From Basidiobolus meristosporus CBS 931.73 (taxonomy: Eukaryota; Basidiobolomycota; Basidiobolomycetes; Basidiobolales; Basidiobolaceae): a stretch of 64,000 nt of DNA. Of this stretch, positions 1 to 9,800 are shown in pieces. How positions within the stretch are numbered: the first letter of the stretch is position 1; each line of letters begins with the position of its first letter. A model generated the notes under the pieces. That model was given only the letters and a program-made list of their open reading frames with translations. It ran no database searches and was not told where the DNA came from. Position numbers and translations under genes: made by a program. The DNA is taken from contig MCFE01000493.1 in NCBI GenBank assembly GCA_002104905.1, forward strand, positions 1 through 64,000, written 5' to 3'.

Positions 1-757
1 GGGGGATTGATTTTCACTCTAGAAAGTAGCTGATCTTTGATCATTTTGCACAAATAATCAATATTGATATGCCCAAATCTCCTGTGCCAAAGCATTGATG
101 TTTCTTCATTTAAGTTACTTATATTGGCTTCCAGATATGATGGAATATAGGTAAACTTGTATATACTCTGATCTCTGATGCCCAAGGCAATATGGGCACC
201 ATTTTGATCAGTGATCCTGTATCCAGAATTATTAAAACTGAAACTGAGTCCTTCTGCTGTGGCCTTGCTTACAGAGTAGGTTCTTGGCTATTTCTGGTAC
301 ATAGAGTACTTCTTTAAAGGTCAGTGTATGGCTTCCTTCACTGCTTCTAAGGTTTACTTGGATAGGTCCTTCTCCCACTGCATCAAGTGTTCTATTGTTA
401 CCCATGAAAACCTTCTTAATTGGAATTTCTTGATATTGGGTAAAGTTCTTTTTGGTGTGCTAAGTGTTGAGAAGCTCCGGAGTCAATATACCACATCTGA
501 GAATCCTTGCTTGTGGTCAAATTTAGTTCAGATATGAATAGTCTATCTTCAGTTGTTGCAGCACTTCCATATTCAGGCTTCTTTTGCTGATAATCTCTCT
601 TTTTGAAACACCGGTCTGATGTGTGTCCTTTCCTTTTGCAGTAGTTGCAAAGCAGGTTGCTGTTGCCTTTGTAGGGTCTTGGGTACCTCCTTTGTTGGTT
701 AACATTGGTTATTAAAGCATTTTCTTCTTCCTTCTTATTGGCACTTGATTTTCTTAA
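1..757 (-). pseudogene. copia Gag-Pol fragment (integrase N-end, protease, zinc knuckle)
   Basis: Decayed coding remnant on the minus strand, collinear with codons about 215-470 of the intact polyprotein at 45856-49875. The zinc-knuckle codons (CX2CX4HX4C type) lie near 600-650 and the protease DSGA region near 480. Small deletions break the frame, so no functional product is expected. It continues at 4068, beyond the nested insertion. Confidence 0.88.
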
Positions 758-1106
758 TGTTGCAATATTCTGAGGAGTATTGGAAGTGATGTGGAGAACT
801 AGAAGATTTACATGTTATTCACTTGTAGATTTATTGATCAAAAGTATGGTATTTATACTTTTGATAAAGTAGAGGAAACAAACGTGTAGAGTTTGTTAAG
901 GAAGGTCCCAAGAATATGTGTGCAAAGTTTGGGGTCTTTTGGACGACTTTGAGAAAAATAATAATCTGGGTACCTGACAATTTGGTGAAAATATTCTAAG
1001 TAAATCCCGACAAGAAATCTAGTCAGGACAGAATGCTAATCACAGAATAAGATCTATGTGACTAAGTTAGCATGAATATTTAGGTGACAATTCAATAATT
1101 ACAACA
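758..1106 (-). repeat. LTR of nested family-B element (3' LTR in element orientation)
   Basis: 349 bp, TGTTG...CAACA ends, identical by eye to 3719-4067. The same family occurs as solo LTRs at 51790-52136 and 53702-54049. Confidence 0.93.
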
Positions 1107-3718
1107 CTCCCACTCAACAAAATATTCATGAGTAATAAATACATATTGTGAGTGTGCAATCTGTAATAAGCGTATAAGATTTAACTGTTTTGCATACTGG
1201 ACTAATATATTATCCAAAGGTGTATGGATTTGTGTTCAACTTAATAGAACAAGTAACTTGGAATTCAGTATGCATATCTACTTAGTAATATGCCTAAAAA
1301 TCTGAATGATCTGATCATAATACTAATCATCAACTTTGATCAGTTGTACGGGCTTGAATAATAAGCTGAGTCTAATTGACAGATCGTAATAATGGTATAT
1401 AGTCTCTGGGCTATCCCATGCTTCTTATTTGAGCAAAATTGACCCACTTTTGGTCAAGTTAAGGTTTTGTCATTTACGGCAGATCTGGAGTTTCCTTATT
1501 TCCGGCCAACAGTCTAATCCATTTAGACAACTTCACTGTGTGTCCATATTAGGCTCAGGGACAGTTACTTCCATCATATAGATGCTATATGAGGTAAAAA
1601 ATAGTGACCTACTTTGGGTCAAGTTAAGGTTTTGTCATTTACGCCTGATCCGGATTATCCTTGTTTCCTGGCACTGTGGCACATATAACATGGCCAAAAA
1701 AAGAAGGTTTTTGCTCAACTCTGAGCTGGGATAGCCTGCTCCCACTTGAACCACGTCTGTTTAGTGATTCAGATCCACAAATATGATCTAGAATGGTCAT
1801 CTTTGTCTTCTTTAAATAGCAATAACTTTCTTTGGACTGATTACTTCATATGCGGTAGATTCAAAGTCCATTTGCTTCTTGATTTACCCAGTTTGGTATT
1901 GGACAACACCATGGGTTGTTTGGTAGCTATTCTTAGAGTGCTTCTACTGATTTGGATTGATACAGCTGCTTTTGTCTTATCAGAATATACTTGTAGAATA
2001 GAGATTGGCGCTTTTCCAGAAGTGAGATTCTCCTTAACAAGGGCTTTGATTATCCTTATTCTCCTGATAGTTATTTTCAACCTTGAGCTCGGTTTCCAAG
2101 GCTAACTGATCTTCTCAGTGTCTTCAGAATCCATAAAAACCATCTGGTTGATCCTTGCACCTTTTTCTTTCAGCTCCATAGACAGCAGACATCAAGACTT
2201 CTGCACTAAATAATCTGTTCCAATATATACTACAATATCTAACAGATCCTGTTGAAGTTTCAAGGCTCTTCTGGGGTTTCTAGCTTGAGAACTTTGTACA
2301 AGAGGCTCCATAGAACATATCTGCATTGCCAGATAGTCCAAATATGGCCTACATAAGTTTTGGCACCATTTGGGAAGTACCCTAGTTTGCGGTAGTAGTA
2401 TTTTCCATTTTTTCTTCTTTTCTTTTTCTGCTGATGACCCAGGGATAATTCCTTTTGTGGGGTGGTTCTGGACTTCCTTGCAGGTGGGACCACGGTGTTT
2501 TTGAGCACAAGAGTCTCCATGACATCATTGTTCCATAATATCTGACTATTTGAGAGTGAAATAATCAAAATCGGCATCCACTTAGATCATTCATAACTTT
2601 TGATAGAGTTGACCAAATTTGATCAAATAAACTGCATTTGATAGCTAGCTTCATCAATACTTTGGTATCAGACTCCAATATATCAGTATTTTGAGTTGCA
2701 GAACTTGGCGGTGACTTGATCAATCAAAATTCTTTTGATCTGATCCAGAGAAGTTAAATATCACCAAGTGTTTTCTCCCACTGTAATAAGTGATATATAT
2801 ATAACAAGTATAAAGTACTGTGTTATCTTCTGAGTGGCTCTTAGCTGTGTACTGACCAACTGTTGCTTGGTTGTATACTCCAATCAGGCTTGCAATTATA
2901 TGCTTCACTCCTTTGGCTGGCGGTAGAATCTTCATGCGTTGATTTTGCTAAATTTGTATAATACTTTCTCCCACTGTTTTGAGACTTAAACAGAGTGATA
3001 GCACGTCTAACAGCTCCATATTTAGCTCCTGGTACACTGGTTTCAGTATCAAAACACTTGATACAATTATAGCATTCTTCTAATGGATTGTGTAGTACAT
3101 ATCCGTACTCCAGGTGGATATATATGTATTATATATCATTGGGATCCTTACAATTCAGGAAGCTTGTTTCTGAGATCTTTTTCCATCAGTAGATAGTCCA
3201 GAATGGCGGCTAACAGCTCCAGTATTTGCATTCTCAGCTGTATTTTGAATGGCAACAGATTTTTGGTAAAATCCTCCTCCGGCAATCATTAATAATGATG
3301 TATATTTTTTTTTGCAATTCAGGATAATATCCTATCCAAGAGCTTGTCTAACAGTCAATTGGGGTCATATGAATACATATTGCAGTATATTTCATTGTAG
3401 ATCTGGACCCTCAATTGCTGGAATTACGCAATTTTCTTCAGTAGTGGTAGAGCACCAACATACTATATTTCTTGACACAATTACATGCCAGTTTGATTGA
3501 CTCTTCTTCATAACTAACTTGGATAGTTACTGAAGGCATCTTTTGAAGGCAAGGCCTTCTTCTCCACAGCAATATCCTCATAAACATAGTCCTTTAGCAG
3601 CGGTAGTCTTCTTTAACCTTAGCAGAGCAATAGTGCGGAAAGTCTTTCTCCAGACTAGCAGAAAAGGATCCAAAGCATAGTAGACACCAAGAGGACAGCA
3701 AGCTCGGGGCTCATAACA
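1107..3718. other. non-coding interior of nested element
   Basis: No long frame on either strand. It contains an imperfect 65-bp direct repeat (about 1440-1505 and 1608-1675, sharing TCAAGTTAAGGTTTTGTCAT). It also has several extra CTCCCACT motifs, near 1739, 2774 and 2968, that resemble the polypurine tract. I see no tRNA or domain-coding sequence. Confidence 0.6.
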
Positions 3719-4067
3719 TGTTGCAATATTCTGAGGAGTATTGGAAGTGATGTGGAGAACTAGAAGATTTACATGTTATTCACTTGTAGATTTATTGATC
3801 AAAAGTATGGTATTTATACTTTTGATAAAGTAGAGGAAACAAACGTGTAGAGTTTGTTAAGGAAGGTCCCAAGAATATGTGTGCAAAGTTTGGGGTCTTT
3901 TGGACGACTTTGAGAAAAATAATAATCTGGGTACCTGACAATTTGGTGAAAATATTCTAAGTAAATCCCGACAAGAAATCTAGTCAGGACAGAATGCTAA
4001 TCACAGAATAAGATCTATGTGACTAAGTTAGCATGAATATTTAGGTGACAATTCAATAATTACAACA
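3719..4067 (-). repeat. LTR of nested family-B element (5' LTR in element orientation)
   Basis: Second 349-bp copy. It contains a TATA-like run (TATAAATACC on the minus strand, near 3810-3820) that would serve as the element promoter. It is followed by the CTTAA target duplication at 4068-4072. Confidence 0.93.
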
Positions 4068-4665
4068 CTTAATTCTTCATCCAGGAGCCTTCCATATATG
4101 TAATTTAAGGTCAAATCTTCAGTTCTGGACTCTAGGGCTGATACAAGGCCCTGAAACTTGTCTGTCAGGCTATTCAGGATGGTAACTATCACATCCTCAT
4201 CAGTAGTTGGTATGCCCACAGATTCCATCTCATCTACCAGCAGGGTAATTCTGTTAATTAGATTTTTCATTTCTTCTCCTGGCAGCATCTTTGTAGTAAA
4301 GAATTTTTGTCTCAGATACATTTTCTTAGCAGCTGAACATGACTGGTAGGTGTCTTCTAATGCCTTCCAGGCATTCTTTGCTGTTTTTGCTCTTGAGCAT
4401 TGAATTAGCAATTTGTCTTTAACATTAAGGCAAATGCAGTTAAAGGCACTTTGCTCTTTCTTCTGGTACTTCAAGGCTTCCTCTCCCACGTTTTTAGGAG
4501 GGCATTCTTCTCTCATGACAATATCTCAAACGCCTCTTTCTTGTAGTAGCATCTTCATCTTCACCTTCCACACTTGGTAGTTAGATCCATCCAACTTTTC
4601 AGCAGAGGGAAAAATTCCAGTAATAGCAGTAGTAGACATTGCAGAGAGTGACAGCTTGGGGCTCA
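4068..4665 (-). pseudogene. copia gag fragment with in-frame stop
   Basis: Encodes the N-terminal Gag region (UBN2/retrotrans_gag type), including the ATEDTYQS-like and LPGEEMKNLINR-like blocks of the intact copy. A TGG-to-TGA change after the QERG block truncates the reading. It is nearly identical to 49230-49830 elsewhere, so the copy is fairly young although inactive. Confidence 0.88.
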
Positions 4666-4670
4666 TAACC

Positions 4671-5001
4671 TGTTGTAAGAGTCTTAGAGGTATGGGAAGT
4701 GATTGGGAGGACAAGTAGATGATGTGGTTTTCACTTAATGATTTATTGAATGTAAAAGTAGTATTTATACTTTTACCTGGTCTTGGCATTACAAACATGT
4801 AGAATAGGGTAAGGAAGGTCCCAAGAACATGTGTGCAAAGTTTGGGGCTGTTTGGACAACTTTGAGAATTTTCATGTTCTGGGTAAATATTCAAAGTAAA
4901 TCCCAACAAGGAATTTGTCAGTATTCTCTAGGATTTGAAGGTGATGATCTAAGTGACTAAGTTAGGTGAATATTTAGGTGGAAATACAAATTTTTACAAC
5001 A
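4671..5001 (-). repeat. family-A copia LTR (5' LTR of the edge element)
   Basis: 331 bp from TGTTGTAAGAGTC to TTTTTACAACA. It is preceded, in plus-strand reading, by GGGGCTCATAACC, the primer-site complement. It matches LTRs 45494-45844 and 49832-50179 with a short internal deletion around the CTGGGTA stretch. Confidence 0.92.
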
Positions 5002-5072
5002 ATATCATGCCTCAATTGGATTAGAATCATATGAATCTTGCAGGAGTGAGTTAGGAGTTTGTTATGTGACTT

Positions 5073-5479
5073 TTGGCAATATTGCAAATGATTAGGAGAA
5101 CAAGCTGATTATGCGGTCTTCACTTAATTATTCATTGGATGTCATTGTAGTATTTGTACTTTGGGATGGTCTTGTCAAAACAAAGATGCAGAACACTTGA
5201 TGATTTATTGAGTGTTACTGTAGTACTTTACTCTAACATGGTCTTGGCAAGACAAAGACATGCAATATGTTTAGGAAGGTCCCAAGAACATGTGTGCAAA
5301 GTTTGGGGCTATTTGAACAACTTAAAATATTCTCACCAAAATGTCAGGTACCCACAGCATGAAATATTAATAAGCAAATCCTGGCAAGGAATTTGGTCAG
5401 AATTCTCCAAGATTTGTAGACAATAATATAAGCAACTAAGTTAGGTGAATATTAAGGTGTAATTACAAAATTTACAACA
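5073..5479 (-). repeat. degenerate solo LTR of family A with an internal duplication
   Basis: Recognisable LTR blocks include AAGGTCCCAAGAACATGTGT, CAAGTTTGGGG-like text and the terminal TTTACAACA. The TATA-side segment appears twice in diverged form (about 5114-5190 and 5193-5265), so this copy is longer than the standard 331-351 bp. No internal region is attached, so it is an old solo LTR. Confidence 0.75.
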
Positions 5480-5930
5480 TATCCAACCACCAGTGTTGGT
5501 TGTCACAAGATAATAAAGCACATTTAACAAAGATTAAGACATACAAATCATCTGCGACTTGGCTTTGGGGAAGAGTTTATCACAATGACCATGAACCAAT
5601 ACTAAGTGCCCTTTCCACAACATGAAATGTGATATCTACACCAAATATCCATTCAATATCTACACCAACCAATCCATCCGATAGCAGATCGTTATAGACA
5701 GAGCATGTACTAACAGCTACAGCACTAGATATATGGACTCTGTAGTTAGCCCGCACCACACCGCTCCATGCAGACCAAACCCCCCAATCAAGAAGTGATG
5801 TAGAAAATGAGAAGATTTATTCGGATCACGTGGTGGTAAACCTAGATGGGAGTGTTAGCAACGGTAGGGAAAAGCAGGGATTGTTAGGAGGGGAGGAGAG
5901 GGGAGGGATCGATCCATCAGCAAAAAAAGC

Positions 5931-5980
5931 AAGTTGGAACCATGTGGTGTGTCTTAAAGACTAATCGTAAAACCATCATT
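5931..5980 (+). repeat. 50-bp direct repeat, copy 1
   Basis: Begins AAGTTGGAACCATGTGGT and recurs at 6110-6159 with about three mismatches, 179 bp apart. It is the only such pair seen in this promoter region. Confidence 0.85.
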
Positions 5981-6109
5981 GGATCATGGGCGTGGATGTG
6001 AATGGGACCGGATAGAAATGGATGGTTTACCTACGAGAAGAAGGGGTTAGCTTGGGTCGAGCTGGATAAAGGGTGGGAACACATCGGTTGGGTGCTCAGT
6101 GTAAAGTGC

Positions 6110-6159
6110 AAGTTGGAACCATGTGGTACGTCTTAAAGACTAATCGTAAAAGCATCATT
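6110..6159 (+). repeat. 50-bp direct repeat, copy 2
   Basis: Second copy of the repeat at 5931-5980. It lies about 340 bp upstream of the helicase start codon. Confidence 0.85.
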
Positions 6160-6275
6160 GCTGCCGTGTGGATAAACAATACATTGATACCATCCACTCA
6201 CCTGATAAACTCCCGAGCGTCTAACGGAACGTGCAGCAGAGAGGACGAGTGGTGGGGTTTTTATTCCATCGGGCA

Positions 6276-6309
6276 GGAGGGGAAGGGAGGGGAGGGGAGG
6301 GGGATATAA
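6276..6309 (+). promoter_or_regulatory. G-tract plus TATA-like element, probable helicase promoter
   Basis: A run of GGGG/GGGAGGGG blocks directly abuts GATATAAG, about 195 bp before the ATG at 6503. Four or more G-runs could form a G-quadruplex. The promoter role is inferred from position only. Confidence 0.4.
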
Positions 6310-6502
6310 GCCGGGGTGCCGCGCCATGATTGGCCCAGCTGACGAATGGAAGCGGGTTGGAAATTGTTGAGAGACCAGTAGTCACCCATTCGCAACTCGA
6401 TGGGAGAAAAGAAAGGAAAAAAAAAATTCACCAACAGGAAATAGTCAGTCCAGGTGGGTTATTTATGACTTGCGTTTTTACGAACTGTGCACGGTAGTTA
6501 CC

Positions 6503-8144
6503 ATGACTGAAGAGACCCCCAAAGAGACCGCCACCTTCGCTGACTTGGTACGCACCATTCAACCCACCCCCATGATCAACAAGGGTTCTAACGTTTGCAT
6601 CAGGGTATCATTCCCCAATTGGTAGAAGCGTGTGAGCGCATGAATTTCAAGGCTCCTACCGAGATTCAGAGAGAGTCCATTCCCTATGCTATCCAAGGTA
6701 TGTGCGAGTTTGAGCTCATCCCCGTCGTGAACCCACCGGCTAACTGTCCCCAAAAGGTCGGGACATTATCGGTTTGGCCCAAACCGGTTCTGGTAAGACC
6801 GCCGCCTTCGCGCTACCCATCCTTCAAGCGCTGTGGGAGAAACCGTCCGGCCTATTCGCCTGCGTCATGGCCCCCACCAGAGAGTTGGCCTTCCAGATCT
6901 CGGAGACTTTCGAGTCGCTTGGTGCGATCATCGGTGTTCGTTGCGCGGTAATCGTCGGTGGTATGGACATGATGTCTCAGGCGATCGCTTTATCGAAGAA
7001 GCCCCACATCCTTATTTGCACCCCTGGAAGATTGCAGGATCATTTGGAAAACACCAAGGGATTCTCCTTGAGAACCTTGAAATTCTTGGTACGTACGCGC
7101 TACAGATGGCTTCGTGGTGCGACCGCCCCGCGGGCAACTGACTTTGAACCCTTCGATCGATAGGTAATGGATGAGGCTGATCGTCTCTTGGACATGGACT
7201 TCGGTCCCAAGATTGAGCAAATTCTGAAGGTGATTCCCAAGGAACGTACCACCTATCTGTTTTCGGCCACCATGACCACAAAGGTTGCCAAGCTCCAGAG
7301 AGCCTCTCTTCAATCCCCAGTCAAGGTCGAAGTGTCCACCAAGTAAGCGAACACACGGGCCAACGTTGCGACGAAGATCATATACTCACCTGTCCTTCCA
7401 CTACAACAGATACTCCACCGTCAGTACCCTTCTTCAATACTACTTGTTCTTCCCATTCAAGCACAAGGATTGCTACCTCGTCTACCTCCTGAATGAGTTG
7501 GCCGGAAACTCCACCATCGTATTCTCCAGAACGTGCAACGATACCCAGAGAATCGCCCTCTTGTTGAGAAACCTTGGTTTCCACGCCATCCCATTGCACG
7601 GGCAGCTCACCATGCAAAAGCGGTTGGGTGCGCTGAACAAGTTCAAGGCAGGCAGTCGAAACATCTTGATCGCCACCGATGTCGCTAGTAGAGGTCTGGA
7701 CATTCCCATGGTGGATGTGGTGATCAACTACGACATCCCCACCCATTCCAAGGACTACATCCATCGTGTAGGAAGAACTGCGCGTGCGGGTCGCGCAGGT
7801 AAGTCACTTACCCTGGTTACACAGTATGATGTGGAGCTTTTGCAGCGCATCGAAGCGGTGATCGACAAAAAGCTGGACGAGTTCCCGGTGGACAAGGACA
7901 CCGTGCTGCTCCTACAAGAGCGTGTATCCGAAGCACAGAGAATCGCCACCATGGTAAGTTGCCGGCAGTCGTATCTCCAGGTGGCCCACCCATACTGACC
8001 CAGACTCATCCACAGGAAATGAAGGAACTGAACGCATCCAAGAAGGGAGGGAAGCGCGGCAATGGGGGTGACGATGATGATATAGATCCTGCGCTCAAGA
8101 AGCTCACCCAGAGAAAGAAGGGTGCGAAGAGACAGCGTCATTAA
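6503..8144 (+). CDS. RRP3: DEAD-box ATP-dependent RNA helicase, Rrp3/DDX47 type
   Basis: Six exons: 6503-6547, 6604-6697, 6757-7088, 7164-7342, 7410-7953 and 8016-8144, giving 440 residues. Helicase motifs in order: Q-motif region after ATFADL (residues 11-16), AQTGSGKT 54-61, PTRELA 86-91, MDEAD 159-163, SAT 191-193, [10 protein letters not shown] 305-314 and HRVGRTAR 335-342. The lysine-rich C-terminus is typical of nucleolar helicases. The FADLG N-terminal block and the [10 protein letters not shown] segment near residue 385 point to the Rrp3/DDX47 branch, which acts in early pre-18S rRNA cleavage in the nucleolus. The start is the first ATG in frame and gives the short N-terminus usual for this family. 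A second ribosome-biogenesis gene, RPA43, lies at 20.8 kb. An AATAAA-like signal follows at about 8194. Confidence 0.93.
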
Positions 8145-8654
8145 GCCCGCCAGGATCAGTATGCAAATAGAATTGTTTATTTAATTAAAAATTAATAAAA
8201 TCGCCATGTGCCCATCGTATCTATCCCTGAAATATCGGTGCTCTGTGCTCGCTGGAGTAGGATGGTTTCCAAGCTGGATTCCACAACAGCAGCATCCTAC
8301 TTTTCGCAACAAGGTGCAGCATCCCGCCTGAGATGGAGGAGCGGAGCCATGTTTCAGGCACTGAGGTGGACTTCTCGAAGGTCATCGTGCGCCTGTACGG
8401 TTTCTCCAAGGAGGGCCTTGACAATGGATCAGGAAGCAGGCTCCTATTATTGGCACCGTTCCCAAAATGAAATATGTGCCCCTCAATATGTATGGAATGG
8501 GTTACTTTCACTATAATCGGCCAGTGAATAGAGCATTGTATGTGCACCAGAAAGAGTCCAATCATGCGACAAATTACGGTCCTGAGAAGCTGAGCAGCAT
8601 GCGCTATAAATACGCTGCCTGGACATCCCCTCAAGGGCCACTTCACCACCGATA
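8145..8654 (+). other. unresolved coding-like stretch between helicase and small ORF
   Basis: Contains several short plus-strand frames with ordinary protein-like composition, in shifting phase. One starts at about 8205, a second spans about 8290-8465 (with SGTEVDFSKVIVRLYGFSKE), and a third spans about 8467-8640. No splice pattern I tried links them cleanly, and I do not recognise the product. It could be a decayed gene upstream of the frame at 8655, an intron-containing gene I failed to assemble, or 3' UTR. Confidence 0.3.
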
Positions 8655-8927
8655 ATGCTTTGTATCTCTCATCTGTTCACGTTCAAGCGCCACGCGAAAT
8701 CGGTCTTCAAGCAGGGCGCAAGGTACAGCTGTCTCCAAGACCTAGACTACGAACCCTACACCACCGAGATAGCCCGTCAGGAGTTGGAATCGTTCATGTC
8801 CTCGCCAGCTGTGGACGCATACTCGGATGAGCAGAAGATAGAATTCGTGAGACTGGCGGAACTTCTAGAGCTTAGCTATCAACAGTTTGTTACTGGACCA
8901 AGCAACTCACAAGTCCTAACTCGCTAG
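8655..8927 (+). CDS. hypothetical protein, possibly a last exon
   Basis: A 90-residue frame whose C-terminal two thirds look like real protein: acidic and helical, with ARQELESFM and KIEFVRLAELLEL. No family recognised and no signal peptide. The first 15 residues may not be coding; a TTCAAG acceptor just before about 8688 or 8710 could make this the final exon of a gene whose earlier exons lie in 8200-8650. It is followed by a gap before the convergent thioredoxin gene. Confidence 0.4.
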   Translation: MLCISHLFTFKRHAKSVFKQGARYSCLQDLDYEPYTTEIARQELESFMSSPAVDAYSDEQKIEFVRLAELLELSYQQFVTGPSNSQVLTR

Positions 8928-9195
8928 CACCCGATATCCCTGGTTGCTTGATATATATAAGCTGCGGCTGCAGTGTGTATAACGTATGATACTTATCTAA
9001 AGGCTGACCATATCTCTTGCGGCATGTACATACCCAAATCTGCCCGTGTTAACTCATGGTACATAGAACCCTCCCCGCTTCATAGACTTTTCTAAACAAA
9101 TAAATCGACCTTGGTGTTTACAGTAGCTGCGCAGTTTATTAGCTTGGGAAATGGCAGGTATTCTATGACAAAACTGGGTGCTCACGGGGTGGAGC
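8928..9195. other. convergent intergenic region
   Basis: 3' ends of the plus-strand frame and the minus-strand thioredoxin gene meet here. AAATAAAT at about 9099 on the plus strand may be a polyadenylation signal. No other feature seen. Confidence 0.5.
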
Positions 9196-9516
9196 TTAGG
9201 CAGCGTACTTCTGGATCATCAGCTCCAGCTTCTTGACGTCAGCGCCGACCACCTCGTCAACCTTCTGGGAGTTCTTGAACACCATGAAAGTAGGCATGGC
9301 ACTGACACTTAGTGGTTGGACAATGTTGGGAAAACGGTCGACGTCCACTTTGATAAAGTAGGCTTTACCCGAATACTTGTCGGAGAACTCCTCGAATTTT
9401 GGGGAAATCACCTTGCAAGGGCCACACCAGATGGCGTAGAAATCAACGATGATGGTGTGTCCGCTGTTGATGACCTTTTGGTATGCTTCGATGGAACCGA
9501 TCTCAATGACAGGCAT
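9196..9516 (-). CDS. TRX: thioredoxin
   Basis: Intronless, 106 residues, the normal length of a cytosolic thioredoxin. The redox motif WCGPC is at residues 30-34 (Cys31, Cys34), within VDFYAIWCGPCK, and the cis-proline is Pro75 in AMPTF. There is no targeting peptide, so a cytosolic disulfide reductase working with thioredoxin reductase is expected. Ile29 before the motif replaces the more common Thr/Glu/Pro. It is divergently arranged with the quinolinate phosphoribosyltransferase gene, 284 bp away. Confidence 0.97.
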   Translation of the reverse strand: MPVIEIGSIEAYQKVINSGHTIIVDFYAIWCGPCKVISPKFEEFSDKYSGKAYFIKVDVDRFPNIVQPLSVSAMPTFMVFKNSQKVDEVVGADVKKLELMIQKYAA

Positions 9517-9554
9517 GATGGGAGTTGTTTGAGGTTGGTCCCTCGGCGGAGTAC

Positions 9555-9563
9555 TTTTTTATA
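9555..9563 (-). promoter_or_regulatory. TATA box of the thioredoxin gene
   Basis: TATAAAAAA on the minus strand, about 40 bp upstream of the start codon at 9516. The spacing implies a very short 5' leader. Confidence 0.6.
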
Positions 9564-9800
9564 CGACCCCTCTTGGCCTTAATTAGCCATTGATCTCAGA
9601 TCTACGAGTGGCCATGATTTAGTCGTGCGTTTGCCCATGATTTCGATTACTAATCCGATGATACTTTGATGGTAGGTTCCTAATCAGGCCAGCCACTCTT
9701 GGTATCCGATTCGTCCGTGGGGTTTACGAGCTCTTCCGAATGAGTCAAGAACTATTTTACATTTTGGTAATTGCTCTGGTCAGTTCTCAAGTGTGTTGTC

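Larger units (their letters stand above)
758..4067 (-). mobile_element. nested non-coding LTR retrotransposon (family B), complete with target duplication
   Basis: A 3310-bp element bounded by two 349-bp LTRs (758-1106 and 3719-4067) that I read as identical. Both start TGTTG and end CAACA, and the element is flanked by a 5-bp target duplication CTTAA (753-757 and 4068-4072). Removing it restores the copia Gag sequence exactly. The minus-strand orientation follows from a polypurine tract (complement of CTCCCACTC) at 1107-1115 and an initiator-tRNA-Met-like primer site just inside the right LTR. The 2.6-kb interior has no frame longer than about 120 codons and nothing I recognise as gag or pol. 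It is therefore probably non-autonomous and moved by proteins supplied in trans. Identical LTRs suggest a recent insertion. Confidence 0.92.
1..5001 (-). mobile_element. Ty1/copia LTR retrotransposon, 5' part, interrupted by a nested element
   Basis: Minus-strand copia element that runs off the left edge of the window. Its internal sequence at 1-757 and 4068-4670 matches the complete copy at 45494-50179 almost base for base: protease and zinc-knuckle region first, then Gag. The two halves join in the middle of a word of that copy, because a separate LTR element (758-4067) has landed inside. The 5' LTR is 4671-5001. The element is dead. The Gag frame has a Trp-to-stop change near 4528, and 2-base deletions relative to the intact copy disrupt the protease part (for example near 272 and 440). 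Confidence 0.93.
5480..6502. other. intergenic region upstream of the helicase gene
   Basis: No coding region recognised. It holds a 50-bp direct repeat (5931-5980 and 6110-6159) and two G-rich tracts (about 5886-5908 and 6276-6303). A TATAA-like motif follows the second tract. Confidence 0.6.

Noticed and set aside
1746-2105. 119-codon frame in the nested element as a gene
   Set aside because: Hydrophobic, with no family signal, inside a non-coding LTR element; the opposite strand is open too.
8221-8649. 142-codon minus-strand frame
   Set aside because: Composition (many His, Ile and Ser, no domain) looks non-coding; the plus strand is more protein-like.
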